From JANQMY01 sp965228775 (GTDB lineage Bacteria; Pseudomonadota; Alphaproteobacteria; JANQMY01), in assembly GCA_965228775.1 (NCBI GenBank), contig OZ245840.1, positions 1,922,001 to 1,986,000 of the forward strand: a DNA stretch of 64,000 nucleotides, in the 5' to 3' direction. Both the position numbers and the translations under genes were made by a program. Of the stretch, positions 52,860 through 62,796 are shown one piece after another. Below the pieces are notes generated by a model. It ran no database searches. It was not told where the DNA came from and saw only the letters and a list, made by a program, of their open reading frames with translations. Numbering within the stretch: position 1 is the first letter of the stretch; each line of letters starts with the position of its first letter.

Positions 52860-54230
52860 GTGCAGGCGCTTATCTCGGAAATACAAAATCTTACCCCCGA
52901 AAATCAGTTCGGACGTGTGGTGAGCGTTCAAGGTCTGCTGGTGGAAATTGCCGCCGGCATGGACTCGTTCGGAATCGGCGCGCGGATCAACATCATCTCC
53001 GGAACGAATCAGTCTGTTCCCTGTGAGGTGGTCGGCTTCCGCGGCGGCCGCGCCTTGTGCATGCCCTTCGAACCGCTTGAAGGCGTGCGCATGGGATGCC
53101 GCGCGGACATCAAAGAACAAAATGCCGTGATCAAACCATCCGACGGATGGCTTGGCCGCGTCGTCAATGCCTTTGGCGAACCGATTGACGGCAAAGGACC
53201 GCTGTTGCCGGGCAAAGTTGCGTGTCCCATCCGGCAAACACCGCCGCCGGCACATATGCGCCAGCGTGTCGGAGACAAAGTCGATCTTGGAGTCCGCGCG
53301 CTGAACAGTTTTGTCACGGCCTGCCGCGGCCAACGCATGGGCATCTTCGCGGGGTCCGGTGTCGGGAAATCGGTTCTGCTATCCATGCTCGCCCGCAACA
53401 CGGAATGCGATGTGGCGGTGATCGGCCTCATCGGCGAACGCGGACGCGAAGTTCAAGAATTTATCGAAGATGATTTGGGCGAAGAAGGCCTCAAGCGCAG
53501 TGTGGTGATCGTTGCAACGTCAGACGAACCCGCTCTGCGCCGGCGGCAAGCCGCGTATATGACGATGGCGGTGTCCGAATATTTCAGGGACCAGGGCCAG
53601 CATGTGCTCTGTCTGATGGACAGTGTTACCCGGTTTGCAATGGCACAGCGGGAAATCGGATTGTCCGGCGGCGAACCGCCAGCAGCCAAAGGATATACGC
53701 CCACGGTTTTTGCAGAGCTGCCGAAGCTTTTGGAACGTGCGGGCCCCGGTGCGGGAAACGGATCCATCACGGGTCTCTTCACAGTGTTGGTGGAAGGCGA
53801 CGACCACAACGAACCCATTGCCGACGCCGTGCGCGGGATTTTGGACGGTCACATCGTATTGGAACGGGCAATTGCAGAACGGGGCCGCTACCCCGCCATC
53901 AACGTTCTGAAATCCATTTCGAGAACACTGCCAAATTGCAATACGGACGATCAAAACCAACTGATCGCTCAGGCCAGACGCTACATGGCTCTCTATGACG
54001 ACATGGCCGAGCTTATTCGTCTTGGCGCGTACCGCTCCGGCACTGACCCCGAAATCGACCGCGCCATTCGTCTGAACACCCAGCTTGAAGCTTTTCTAAG
54101 CCAAGGCAAAAACGAAACAGCAACCTTGAACGATGGGTATGGACAGCTAAGCGACATTTTGGCGAGCGAAAGCCAGCCCGAGTTTGATGAAAAACCAGAC
54201 GTCAGCGAAACCGAAAGGACAGCCCAATGA
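52860..54230 (+). CDS. fliI: Flagellum-specific ATPase FliI
   Basis: FliI is the hexameric ATPase of the flagellar type III export apparatus. The 456-residue protein has GIFAGSGVGKSVLL (Walker A), IGLIGERGREVQEFI, VLCLMDSVTRFAMAQREIGL (Walker B region) and AKGYTPTVFAELPKLLERAG. It is distinct from the F1 beta subunit in its N-terminal region. The start is GTG 52860 after CGGAG. The stop overlaps fliJ by 4 bases. It is divergent from ctrA. Confidence 0.95.
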   Translation: MQALISEIQNLTPENQFGRVVSVQGLLVEIAAGMDSFGIGARINIISGTNQSVPCEVVGFRGGRALCMPFEPLEGVRMGCRADIKEQNAVIKPSDGWLGRVVNAFGEPIDGKGPLLPGKVACPIRQTPPPAHMRQRVGDKVDLGVRALNSFVTACRGQRMGIFAGSGVGKSVLLSMLARNTECDVAVIGLIGERGREVQEFIEDDLGEEGLKRSVVIVATSDEPALRRRQAAYMTMAVSEYFRDQGQHVLCLMDSVTRFAMAQREIGLSGGEPPAAKGYTPTVFAELPKLLERAGPGAGNGSITGLFTVLVEGDDHNEPIADAVRGILDGHIVLERAIAERGRYPAINVLKSISRTLPNCNTDDQNQLIAQARRYMALYDDMAELIRLGAYRSGTDPEIDRAIRLNTQLEAFLSQGKNETATLNDGYGQLSDILASESQPEFDEKPDVSETERTAQ

Positions 54231-54649
54231 CGCCGACCCGTGTACTTGCGCGTATCCACAAATGGAAGATCGATGAGCTTCGCCGGGAAATAAGTGCCCT
54301 GGAAGCACGCCGTCAGGCGGAACAATTCCGCATTCTTGAAATCGATGGCACTGTGGAAGATGAAGCACACAAAGCATCGGGCAATCTTATTGGAACGTTT
54401 TCCTTCGCGAATTTCGCAAGCGCTTCGAGATCCAAGCGAGATGAAGCGTCCCAAGTCATCACGGACCTGGATGAAAAGATCCAATACCTTCAAGACGAGC
54501 TGAACGCTGCGTTCCAGGAACTCAAGCGGTACGAGATTGCCGACGAACAGCGCCAGTCCAAGGAAGCAGCGGAACTTGCCCGGAAAGAGCAAATCGCGTC
54601 GGACGAACTGGGCATTGAAGGCCATCGCCGCCGGCAAGCGCATCACTAG
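54227..54649 (+). CDS. fliJ: Flagellar export protein FliJ
   Basis: The 140-residue protein is almost wholly coiled coil (KIDELRREISALEARRQAEQ, ITDLDEKIQYLQDELNAAFQ), as is usual for FliJ, which sits inside the FliI ring and escorts export chaperones. Sequence identity in this family is low; the call rests on size, coiled-coil content and ATGA overlap with fliI. Confidence 0.8.
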   Translation: MTPTRVLARIHKWKIDELRREISALEARRQAEQFRILEIDGTVEDEAHKASGNLIGTFSFANFASASRSKRDEASQVITDLDEKIQYLQDELNAAFQELKRYEIADEQRQSKEAAELARKEQIASDELGIEGHRRRQAHH

Positions 54650-54720
54650 AACACATCCTTCTGGCATATCGGCGCGAAAATACCTATCCTTCCCGGCAAC
54701 GATAAAGGAAGGAAAACGCC

Positions 54721-55287
54721 ATGACCGCAAGCTCAACAGCCGATGGGAAAACACCGGCACCTGAAATCCTGGGCGTTCATCACAGCGCGTATCGGTGCCG
54801 GGACGCGGAAGAGACCCGCAAGTTTTACGAAGAGATCTTAGGGCTACGCACCAAAGCCACCTTGGCGTTTGAAAAAGACCCCGCCGGGAACGAGAAACCC
54901 TTCATGCATCTTTTCTTTGAGATGGGGGACAGTAATTTCATCGCCTTCTTTGATATTCCGGGCACGGTCGACACAAGAGACTTCAACATCAAAGACGGCA
55001 TGGAAGATTATCATGTGGCCATGGAAGTAAAGAACATGGACGCACTCATGCAGTTCAAGCAGCGTCTTGAAGATTTCAAAGTGCCGGTCTTCGGGCCCAT
55101 CGATCACGAATTCTGCCATTCGATCTATTTTTTCGACCCAAACGGGATCGCTCTGGAATTCACGACGCGTGACAATGAGCACGATCAGATTTTGGATAAG
55201 GAAGAATCCGAAAGTCCGGCGATCATGAAAAAGTGGATCAAGGACACAGCCCCCGTACGGTCGGAAAAACTGAAGAACGCATCCTGA
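54721..55287 (+). CDS. VOC-superfamily (glyoxalase-like) protein
   Basis: The 188-residue protein has one vicinal-oxygen-chelate domain: VHHSAYRCRDAEETRKFYEE with a likely His ligand, then DYHVAMEV and GIALEFTT near the end with the Glu ligand. These enzymes include dioxygenases, glyoxalase and resistance proteins. The substrate is not predictable here. A ribosome site (AAGGAAGG) precedes the ATG. It lies 71 bases after fliJ but is functionally unrelated to flagella. Confidence 0.85.
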   Translation: MTASSTADGKTPAPEILGVHHSAYRCRDAEETRKFYEEILGLRTKATLAFEKDPAGNEKPFMHLFFEMGDSNFIAFFDIPGTVDTRDFNIKDGMEDYHVAMEVKNMDALMQFKQRLEDFKVPVFGPIDHEFCHSIYFFDPNGIALEFTTRDNEHDQILDKEESESPAIMKKWIKDTAPVRSEKLKNAS

Positions 55288-55304
55288 TGCGCGGCTACAA
55301 GAAG

Positions 55305-57266
55305 TTACCAGCCGCCGCCGCCGCCACCACCACCGCCGCCGCCGGAAAACCCGCCGCCGCTGGACCCTGAACTTGAACCCGGCGCCGTGGAAGAGGCGAC
55401 AGCGGCGGTCGCGATAGATGACCCCAACGAACTTGCAAAATTCGACGCCCCGAACTTGTTCCAGCCCGATCCCGAATACCAGCGCGGACTGTATGTCGCC
55501 GATTTTTCGTCCATCGTCGGCAAGGCGTTGGAAAAACTTTCGCTCCACTGCTGCTCAACCCCCAGGGCCAAGGCATAGGGCAGAAACTTTTCGAACAGTT
55601 CCGGCGTCATGGTTGGCGGATACATGGCTTCCAGCCGGTCCTTTTCGGCCGTCTCCAAATACATCTTGAACCCGTCGAGTTCATCGTGGATTCTGGCCCC
55701 TGCATAGGTCGGCGCTTTGAGCAAATAGAAGAAGAGGGCGTTAAGGCCAATCATCGCGGCAACAAATCCCACGGCGGCGAAAGAGACGGACATGCCGATA
55801 AAACCGAGCGCCAATATCTCGCCGATGAAGAACGGAAGACCGAAAAGCGTCATGCCCAGGGCAGACCAGACTTTGCCTCCCGTTGATCCAGGGCCGGAGA
55901 AAACAGTTCGCCAACGATTGGCCACTTGTCCGGCTAGCAGCACTGTGCCGATGGACCAAATCGACAGCCAAAACACCATAAAGAGGTTCTCAGCCGGCGC
56001 GGACGATACCAGTGCCATCACAAAGGCGATGACGGCTGTCGCGCCCATACCGATGAAGAAGTACTTAGCGTTGGTTTCAAAATATTTTGTCTGAAATTCG
56101 CGCTCCAGCCCCTCTTTCAGTGTACTGATCGCCTTCATAACTTTCTTATGATTTTTTTGCTCGAGCTCAATCGTTTCTTTGTATCCGAACAGCGCTTTTG
56201 CAATACGTTTCTCCCCGTTTGAAAGCGTGCCTTCGTCCTGCGTAAGGCGCGTAAGAGCGAACGCCTCATCTCGTTCCGTTATCTTGAGATACCCCTTGAC
56301 CGCCATATTGATCAAAGCAGCGGCAAAGGCTGTCCGGTCATATCCCATATGGCGAACGAAACGGGACGCGGCCGGGGAAAACCCATTCGGCGGCGAAAAT
56401 CTTGGAATGATTGTGCCTCGGGCCGGATCCCGGCCAAAGAGATGCCAGGTCCACAGATAGTGTGCCAACACCAGAAAAAAGCCGCCCCCCGCAACGGCTA
56501 GGGGCGCGTTATCACTGATAAAGAACCATGTCTCATCGGTAGCGCTCGGCTCTTCCACAAATCCTTTTGGCCAGGAAGCCGCAATCGTCAGCCCCTCATA
56601 GGGCGCCAAGGGAGAGGTCGTCCTTATGCTGAGCCTTCCGCTGCCACCAGGCATAACCTGAAAGCTCTTACCCTTTGCTCCTTGCCCACCGGTATAGGCT
56701 TCGGTGTCCAGAAATGTAGCACCGGCAGGAAGCGTAACATTGGCAACAGCTTGATCGATGGTGAATTGCCAGCCATTCCCCGTGACGTTCCAATAAAGTT
56801 CATCGAAATCCTCGAAATATCCGAGCTGCCGCGTGGTGTGATAAGTGATGGTGTAAGTGTGCGTTCCATTGGGCAAAAACCGGTCGGCATTGCCAATGCG
56901 GATGCGTTTGCCATTGGTGATGGATTCGATACTGTAGTTTTCCGGGGAGCCGTTGCGCAGAACCTCGGTCACTTCAAAGCCGACGCGCACACGGCGACCG
57001 TCGCTCCCGCGGTATTCCGTTGGGAAGTCGCGAAAGATACCCCGTCTAATATTTTGCCCTTCAGCGTTTACGCTAATCTCTTCGCGTACCAAAAGGCTCG
57101 AATCGGTATTAACCGTTATGTCGCTTCGGAACGACAGGATACGTTCTTCCGCCCACGCCGTATCAGCCCCCGCAAACAGACACATCAAAAAAAGCCAGAC
57201 AAGACCAACTCTAGATATCAACGGCTTTCTACAAAGACACGGAAGGTACGGCACGGTCAGCCTCAT
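55305..57266 (-). CDS. DUF2207 membrane protein
   Basis: The 653-residue protein has a signal peptide (GLVWLFLMCLFAGADTAWA), an exported beta-rich DUF2207 domain (about residues 40-250, with the YTITYHTTRQLGYFEDFDEL segment), membrane helices, a cytoplasmic part, and a Gly-rich end (GGGFSGGGGGGGG). This arrangement is typical of the family. The start at ATG 57264-57266, with GAGG upstream, overlaps the end of lemA by 38 bases. LemA and DUF2207 are encoded together in many bacteria; the pair's role is unknown, probably in the envelope. Confidence 0.87.
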   Translation of the reverse strand: MRLTVPYLPCLCRKPLISRVGLVWLFLMCLFAGADTAWAEERILSFRSDITVNTDSSLLVREEISVNAEGQNIRRGIFRDFPTEYRGSDGRRVRVGFEVTEVLRNGSPENYSIESITNGKRIRIGNADRFLPNGTHTYTITYHTTRQLGYFEDFDELYWNVTGNGWQFTIDQAVANVTLPAGATFLDTEAYTGGQGAKGKSFQVMPGGSGRLSIRTTSPLAPYEGLTIAASWPKGFVEEPSATDETWFFISDNAPLAVAGGGFFLVLAHYLWTWHLFGRDPARGTIIPRFSPPNGFSPAASRFVRHMGYDRTAFAAALINMAVKGYLKITERDEAFALTRLTQDEGTLSNGEKRIAKALFGYKETIELEQKNHKKVMKAISTLKEGLEREFQTKYFETNAKYFFIGMGATAVIAFVMALVSSAPAENLFMVFWLSIWSIGTVLLAGQVANRWRTVFSGPGSTGGKVWSALGMTLFGLPFFIGEILALGFIGMSVSFAAVGFVAAMIGLNALFFYLLKAPTYAGARIHDELDGFKMYLETAEKDRLEAMYPPTMTPELFEKFLPYALALGVEQQWSESFSNALPTMDEKSATYSPRWYSGSGWNKFGASNFASSLGSSIATAAVASSTAPGSSSGSSGGGFSGGGGGGGGGGGW

Positions 57267-57783
57267 CCTCGATCTCAAAAAATTCAGCCTTCTCGAAACG
57301 AAAATAGGATGCCACCAAATTGGACGGCACCTGATCAATCATTGTGTTGAGATTCCGGACGGTGCCGTTGTAGTAGCGGCGGGACATCTGAATGTCATCT
57401 TCCACTTCCGCCAAAGCGTTCTGAAGATCCAAAAAGTTCTCGCTGGCTTTCAGATCAGGGTAGTCTTCGGCAACAGCAACCAACCGGCCAAGAGCGGACC
57501 CCAACTGCCCCTCTTTGATGGCCCGTTCGCCGACCGAATGGCTTTGTTCGCTCTGTGTCCGGAGAGCAACGATGGATTCCAGCGTTTCACGCTCATGGTC
57601 CGCATAGCCCTTCACCGCCTCTACCAGGTTGGGAATGAGGTTTGCGCGACGCTTCAATTGCGTTTCGATCCCCGACCAGCCTTCTTCCACAAAATTCTTG
57701 TGCCGAATGAGGCTGTTATAGGTAAGTAAGCCCCAAACAAGGACTATCGCGCACAACACCAAAATCACAATTAGGCTGGACAC
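57229..57783 (-). CDS. lemA: LemA family protein
   Basis: The 184-residue protein has an N-terminal membrane helix (VILVLCAIVLVWGLLTY) and then the LemA helical domain: SLIRHKNFVEEGWSGIETQL, KRRANLIPNLVEAVKGYA and RRYYNGTVRNLNTMIDQVPS. The topology puts the domain outside the cytoplasm. The start is GTG 57781-57783 behind AAGGGGAG. It is coupled to the DUF2207 gene that follows. Confidence 0.92.
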   Translation of the reverse strand: MSSLIVILVLCAIVLVWGLLTYNSLIRHKNFVEEGWSGIETQLKRRANLIPNLVEAVKGYADHERETLESIVALRTQSEQSHSVGERAIKEGQLGSALGRLVAVAEDYPDLKASENFLDLQNALAEVEDDIQMSRRYYNGTVRNLNTMIDQVPSNLVASYFRFEKAEFFEIEDEADRAVPSVSL

Positions 57784-57843
57784 GTGTCATCTCCCCTTCG
57801 AACACGCAACATACCAGAAGCGAACCGGCACCAGCCTTGCGCA

Positions 57844-58173
57844 TCAGTCGCGGTTAAACAAGATGTTCTTTGCGAAGAAAAACAGAGAAATGAGAATGAG
57901 GTATCCGATAAAGCGGACGACAATCACATCCACTTCCAAGGAACCGGCGATTGAAGACGCCTCTTCGGCAAGCCGGTCGAAATCTCGCCCGCGATACGCG
58001 GCGTGAAGCACCGTCAGAAACTGATCGATCAAAATCGCGAGGAAACTGAAATAGAGAATCCGCGTATAGCGGCTCATCAAAAAGGCAACGAACAGGGCAA
58101 TGACGCCCCCTTGAAGCGTCGTTACCAGGGTGAAAGACCGAGCCAACAGCTCGAACGCACTTTCAAACGCCAA
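57844..58173 (-). CDS. Small three-helix membrane protein (tandem pair, second gene)
   Basis: The 109-residue protein has about three membrane helices (GVIALFVAFLMSRYT; LYFSFLAILIDQFLTVL; IGYLILISLFFFAKNIL) and no named family. Its layout parallels the gene before it: a helix ending in basic residues, a middle helix, an extracytoplasmic stretch with a few acidic residues, and a last helix ending in K-x-x-L-x-x. The start is TTG 58171-58173. It follows flhA-flhF-flhG on the same strand, which hints at a motility-linked role, not proven. Confidence 0.68.
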   Translation of the reverse strand: MAFESAFELLARSFTLVTTLQGGVIALFVAFLMSRYTRILYFSFLAILIDQFLTVLHAAYRGRDFDRLAEEASSIAGSLEVDVIVVRFIGYLILISLFFFAKNILFNRD

Positions 58174-58209
58174 CTTACTCTCAGCCTTTGCCGCCGAACA
58201 GGTTACCGA

Positions 58210-58530
58210 CTAGCGCTGCAGGACTGTCTTTACCGTGAAGATCGACAGGATCGCAACGCCGAAGAACATAAAGTAAACCATCAAAATGCTGACGCGGAAA
58301 TCAAGAAATTGTTGGATCGTCAAATCAAGAACGGTTCCAACGGATTCGCCGCCCACAACGACGGATTGCCCCACATAGGCCACCCAATAAGTGCTCAAAG
58401 CAACGGCGGTGGTAATGGCCAGGTTCTGCGTCTGCCGCATAAAGAACCCAGCAATCAGCACGATAGCAACCGCCGGTAACGGGTCGATCGATGTTGCGAC
58501 GGCTTCAACAAGGCTCATAACTTCAGGCAT
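58210..58530 (-). CDS. Small three-helix membrane protein (tandem pair, first gene)
   Basis: The 106-residue protein has about three membrane helices (AVAIVLIAGFFMRQT; ITTAVALSTYWVAYVG; ILMVYFMFFGVAILSIF) and ends in VKTVLQR. It looks paralogous to its downstream neighbour, from which it is separated by 36 bases. The ATG at 58528-58530 follows GGGAG. It lies 149 bases after flhG. No family name is known to me. Confidence 0.7.
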   Translation of the reverse strand: MPEVMSLVEAVATSIDPLPAVAIVLIAGFFMRQTQNLAITTAVALSTYWVAYVGQSVVVGGESVGTVLDLTIQQFLDFRVSILMVYFMFFGVAILSIFTVKTVLQR

Positions 58531-58679
58531 CGGTTACTCCCAGACAGGTCGATACGATCTGCACAAGATGTTTCACCGTGCATATTGCCATTCCGATCCT
58601 TGTGTTTTGGTTAATGAAACACCAATTGGACCGCTCAAATTGTAGGAGTCTAAAGCAATGGCCGGATCGCCAAACGGAT

Positions 58680-59549
58680 TTACGATTTGGCAAGCTTTGC
58701 CGCGATCGCCGCCACATCTTTTGCAGCAGGTGTTACTGGAAATGCAGAAAGCAGTGACGTTTGACGTCGGATACTCTCTTTCACATTGCTGTCCCGGCGC
58801 ACAATGCCCGCTAGCGGCGGGTCCACTTTCAGAAAGTTTTGGCAGGCCTTTTGGATCGCCTGATACGTGGCTTTGCCGGACGCCACATCATCCGCCATGT
58901 TCACGACAATTCTGAGATTTTCGCCATTGCCGCGCATGACCATCATTTTGATAAGAGCGTAGGCATCCGTGAGCGAGGTGGGTTCGTCCGTCAGCACAAC
59001 GGCAACCAATGGCGGGACACGGTCGTTCGAAGTCTCTCCGGCGCCCGCCAATGTCATAACAGTTTGGTCGACGCCTGCCCCCAAATCCACCACCACGCGG
59101 TCGTAAACATTTTCCAGCGCATGCAGGCCCAATGAAAACCCTTTGAGTTCCAACTGGCTTAGCGCAGCGAATGTGGCACTGCCCGACCGCCCTGCCAGAA
59201 TGTCGAAGGCGCCGGCATTAGCGCCCGACTGGGCATCCAATTCCGGGTGGTTTTGATATTTTACAATGGCTTCATCCATGGACATCTGCCCGCTGATCAC
59301 AGAGGCGAAGTCGCGGCCGGCTGTCAGACCAAGCTGCACGTCCACATTGGCGAGCCCCAAATCACCGTCCACAAGCAGGACGTTTTCGCCCCGTTCCGCC
59401 AGAGCGCCAGCGAGCGTAATGGCGAACCAGGTTTTACCCACCCCCCCTTTGCCGGAGGCAACCGCCAACCGCTTTGGTGCGGGCAGTTTTCGCCGAACCG
59501 GCTCCGCCCCGTTGGGCGTTGAGGCTTTCGTTTGGCCGGATTGAGCCAT
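58680..59549 (-). CDS. flhG: MinD/ParA-like flagellar number regulator FlhG
   Basis: The 289-residue ATPase (also called FleN/YlxH) has the deviant Walker A VASGKGGVGKTWFAITLAGA, then LLVDGDLGLANVDVQLGL and DRVVVDLGAG. FlhG works with FlhF to set the number and place of flagella. A Pro/basic N-terminal stretch precedes the ATPase domain. It begins 12 bases after flhF ends, so flhA-flhF-flhG is one operon. Confidence 0.9.
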   Translation of the reverse strand: MAQSGQTKASTPNGAEPVRRKLPAPKRLAVASGKGGVGKTWFAITLAGALAERGENVLLVDGDLGLANVDVQLGLTAGRDFASVISGQMSMDEAIVKYQNHPELDAQSGANAGAFDILAGRSGSATFAALSQLELKGFSLGLHALENVYDRVVVDLGAGVDQTVMTLAGAGETSNDRVPPLVAVVLTDEPTSLTDAYALIKMMVMRGNGENLRIVVNMADDVASGKATYQAIQKACQNFLKVDPPLAGIVRRDSNVKESIRRQTSLLSAFPVTPAAKDVAAIAAKLAKS

Positions 59550-59561
59550 AGTGACTTTCCT

Positions 59562-60650
59562 TTATCCGTTCACTTGTACCGGTTCGTCCGGCGTTTGTTC
59601 TTCGGGTGTGTCGAGCATCTTCGGGGCTTCGAGAAGCCATTTGGCAAATGACATGGGGTTGGCCGCTTTTAGGCCGTCCGCCACATAGGGCGAATTCGAC
59701 ACATGGGCGAGCTTCAGTCCGGCCGCATCTGCCGCCACGAGTAGGCCTCCTAAGCGGCGCGACGTGTCCAAGCGGGTGGCGATCATATGCTGGGCCCCAA
59801 GCGTCTTGAAGATTGCCGCGATGTCAGACAATTCAGCACCGTCAATGCCGGCGGAGGCGACCAGCACAGGTTCGCCGCCCGATGCTTCAATGATCTCCCG
59901 CAGAATGGCAACATCGTCCACCGAGAATGGATTGATGCCTGGCGTGTCAATGAGAGTGACGATTTCGGGGTTCGCTTCGATTGAGGCAGTAAGCAACGCC
60001 TTCAGCTCGTCCGGCGTGGCAGCGGTGGAAACCGGCGTCTTTGTGATTTCCGCGCTCGCGCGTAACTGTTCTTCCGCCCCCGAGCGGACGGTATCCGTGG
60101 TAAAAATCTGAACCGGCACACCGCCAAGAGCAGACCGTGCCATTAGTTTCGACACTGTGGACGTCTTACCAACCCCAGGCGGGCCTACCAGTATCAGAGG
60201 TTTCTTTGGCCGGGCTGGCAAAGCGCCAAACTTAAGCCGCGCATCAATGGCGTTGGCCAACGCAAGTTGCCCGTTGCCGGTGTCCATTGCTAAAGCAACG
60301 CGCCGCAGCGCCAGCGCCAAAGACGCGGAAATACCGTGGAACTTGAGCACTTCCGCAAGGCGGACAGCCGAAAGAGGCTGCCCTTCCGGTGCGCTGCTCC
60401 CATTTACACTTGAGGCACCTAGATTTTCCACACGGCGGCGCAGTTCGGTTTGAAGCTTCTGCTCAATGTCGATGTCGAGCAGCGGCGCGTTTTCCGAAGC
60501 CGGTCCATAGGAGATTTCTACAGCCGCCCGCACCTGAACCGACGCTCCGTTCTGCCGGGTCGACAGGATGATGGCGTCTTCCCCTAGGTCGTCTCGAACA
60601 CGATCCATCGCCTCTTGCATGGTTGCCGCTGTGAAGGTCTGTATACGCAT
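59562..60650 (-). CDS. flhF: SRP-like GTPase FlhF
   Basis: The 362-residue protein has the FlhF start MRIQTFTAATMQEAMDRVRD and the GTPase motifs GPPGVGKTSTVSKL, TLIDTPGINPF and ATRLDTSRRLGG. FlhF recruits early flagellar components to the pole in polarly flagellated bacteria. Only 3 bases separate it from flhA upstream, so the two are coupled. The N-terminal B domain is short, with fewer charged residues than in Vibrio. Confidence 0.9.
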   Translation of the reverse strand: MRIQTFTAATMQEAMDRVRDDLGEDAIILSTRQNGASVQVRAAVEISYGPASENAPLLDIDIEQKLQTELRRRVENLGASSVNGSSAPEGQPLSAVRLAEVLKFHGISASLALALRRVALAMDTGNGQLALANAIDARLKFGALPARPKKPLILVGPPGVGKTSTVSKLMARSALGGVPVQIFTTDTVRSGAEEQLRASAEITKTPVSTAATPDELKALLTASIEANPEIVTLIDTPGINPFSVDDVAILREIIEASGGEPVLVASAGIDGAELSDIAAIFKTLGAQHMIATRLDTSRRLGGLLVAADAAGLKLAHVSNSPYVADGLKAANPMSFAKWLLEAPKMLDTPEEQTPDEPVQVNG

Positions 60651-60653
60651 CGG

Positions 60654-62753
60654 TTAAACCTGCCCCAGCGTTTGCAAGCGGACCTGCGGATGAATTTCAT
60701 TCTGCGACATCACCGCCGTTTGCGGGCGGAAGCGCTCAATGATCGACCTGACGTATGGGCGCGTCGTCGGGCTGGTCAGTAGGACAGGCACTTCCCCTTG
60801 CTGTGCAATCTGCTCAAAGGACGCACGAACCGCCGCGATGAACTCTTGCAGCTTGGACGGCGCCATCGACAACTGCCGGTCTTCGCCTTGCCCCACCAGG
60901 CTTTCGGCAAAGGCCATTTCCCATTCCGGCGACATGGCAATGAGCGGAAGAAGACCTTTTTCGTTGAGATGCGCGGTACAGATCTGGCGGCCAATGCGCA
61001 TGCGCACATGTTCGGTCATCATGACGATGTTCTGCGTAATGGTCGCTGCTTCCGCGACAGCCTCTAGGATTGTCGGCAAATCGCGAATTGAAACCCGTTC
61101 ATTGAGCAGCGACTGGAGAATACGCTGGACGCCCGTAACCGAAATCTGCCCGGGAATAATGTCCTCAACCAGTTTTTGCTGATCCGGCGGCAGATCATCG
61201 AGCAACTTCTTCGTTTCTGCGTAGGACAGAAGCTCGGACATGTTTGCTTTGAGGATCTCGGTGAGGTGTGTGGTCAGAACCGTCGCCGGGTCCACCACCG
61301 TGTAGCCCCGGAAAGATGCTTCCTCCCGCAAGGACTGATCGACCCACATGGCGGGCAAGCCAAACGCGGGCTCGGTTGTCGGGTCACCCGGCAAATCAAT
61401 GGGTTGCCCCTTCGGGTCCATGATCAGCATATGGTGCAGCCGCAATTCGCCGCGCCCCACTTCAAGCTCTTTAACACGGATGACATATTCCTCAGACTGC
61501 AACTGCATATTGTCGAGGATGCGCACCGACGGCATGACAAAGCCCATGTCGATGGCCATTTGCCGGCGCAACGACTTGATTTGATCCGTCAACCGATGGC
61601 CTGCCGTGTCATTGATGAGCGGCAGCAGTCCATACCCCAGTTCAAGGCGTAGATTGTCCATAGCCAGAGAGGAACTGATTGGTTCTTCCGCAGGCGGGGC
61701 TTCCGCTTCCTCTTCTTCTTTACGTAAGACAGCGGCCGCTTCTTTTTCTTTCGCTTGAGCCGACGCCCAGGCGAGCGCACCTGCCCCCGCCCCCAAGGTG
61801 AGGAACGGCAGCATCGGAATGCCGGGCAGGATCGACATGAACACCATGACGCCAGAGGCCATACCGAGAGCTTGCGGATAACCTGACAGTTGCTGGAAAA
61901 GCGCTTTGTCGGCAGCCCCTTCCACACCTGCTTTCGACACCAACAGACCGGCGGCAACCGATACGATCAAGGCGGGGATTTGGCTCACAAGGCCGTCGCC
62001 CACCGTCAGCAATGTGTAAGTGCTGCCCGCTTCCATAAAAGAAAGATCGTTCTGGGCAACACCGATAATCATGCCACCCACCACATTGATGAACGTGATC
62101 AGCAGTCCTGCAATCGCATCACCGCGCACGAACTTCGAGGCACCATCCATGGCACCAAAAAATGTGGACTCATCTTCAAGACGCTTGCGCCGTTCACGCG
62201 CTTCATTTTCATCGATAAGGCCTGAGGACAAATCCGCGTCGATTGCCATCTGCTTGCCGGGCATGGCGTCCAAGTTAAAGCGCGCGGATACTTCAGCAAT
62301 ACGGCCGGAACCTTTTGTGATCACCACAAAGTTCACAAGTACCAGGATCGAGAAGACGATAATCCCGATCACAAAATTGCCTTGCATGATGAAGTTGCCG
62401 AAAGCCTCAATCACGTGGCCTGCGGCATCCGTACCCTCATGACCATCAGCCAGAATAAGCCGCGTGGAGGCAAGGTTAAGTGCCAACCGCAGCATCGTGG
62501 CAATCAGCAGGACCGTTGGGAAAGAACTGAATTCAAGCGGCTTTTGAATGAACAAAGCCGTCATCAGGATCAAAACAGAAAAGGTAATCGACAGAGCCAA
62601 CATGAAGTCCAGCAAGAAGCCGGGCATGGGCATGATCAGCACCACGATGATGAAGATCACACCTAAGGCAAGCGCAAGGTCTCCGCGCCGTGCCATTGAG
62701 GCAACACGGGACAGGAAATTTTCCGCCGTTAGAGGTGCGCTTTGATCTGACAT
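60654..62753 (-). CDS. flhA: Flagellar export-gate protein FlhA
   Basis: FlhA forms the nonameric cytoplasmic ring of the flagellar type III export gate. The 699 residues hold about eight membrane helices and then a large cytoplasmic domain. The conserved loop RFNLDAMPGKQMAIDADLSS and ARFNLDAMPGKQ region (FHIPEP motif family) is clear, followed by ERVSIRDLPTILEAVAEAA in the cytoplasmic part. First gene after flbD on this strand, and start of flhA-flhF-flhG. Confidence 0.95.
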   Translation of the reverse strand: MSDQSAPLTAENFLSRVASMARRGDLALALGVIFIIVVLIMPMPGFLLDFMLALSITFSVLILMTALFIQKPLEFSSFPTVLLIATMLRLALNLASTRLILADGHEGTDAAGHVIEAFGNFIMQGNFVIGIIVFSILVLVNFVVITKGSGRIAEVSARFNLDAMPGKQMAIDADLSSGLIDENEARERRKRLEDESTFFGAMDGASKFVRGDAIAGLLITFINVVGGMIIGVAQNDLSFMEAGSTYTLLTVGDGLVSQIPALIVSVAAGLLVSKAGVEGAADKALFQQLSGYPQALGMASGVMVFMSILPGIPMLPFLTLGAGAGALAWASAQAKEKEAAAVLRKEEEEAEAPPAEEPISSSLAMDNLRLELGYGLLPLINDTAGHRLTDQIKSLRRQMAIDMGFVMPSVRILDNMQLQSEEYVIRVKELEVGRGELRLHHMLIMDPKGQPIDLPGDPTTEPAFGLPAMWVDQSLREEASFRGYTVVDPATVLTTHLTEILKANMSELLSYAETKKLLDDLPPDQQKLVEDIIPGQISVTGVQRILQSLLNERVSIRDLPTILEAVAEAATITQNIVMMTEHVRMRIGRQICTAHLNEKGLLPLIAMSPEWEMAFAESLVGQGEDRQLSMAPSKLQEFIAAVRASFEQIAQQGEVPVLLTSPTTRPYVRSIIERFRPQTAVMSQNEIHPQVRLQTLGQV

Positions 62754-62796
62754 CGCCGCTTGCTGATCCTGTTTCGCCTAAATGATCCGAAGATCT

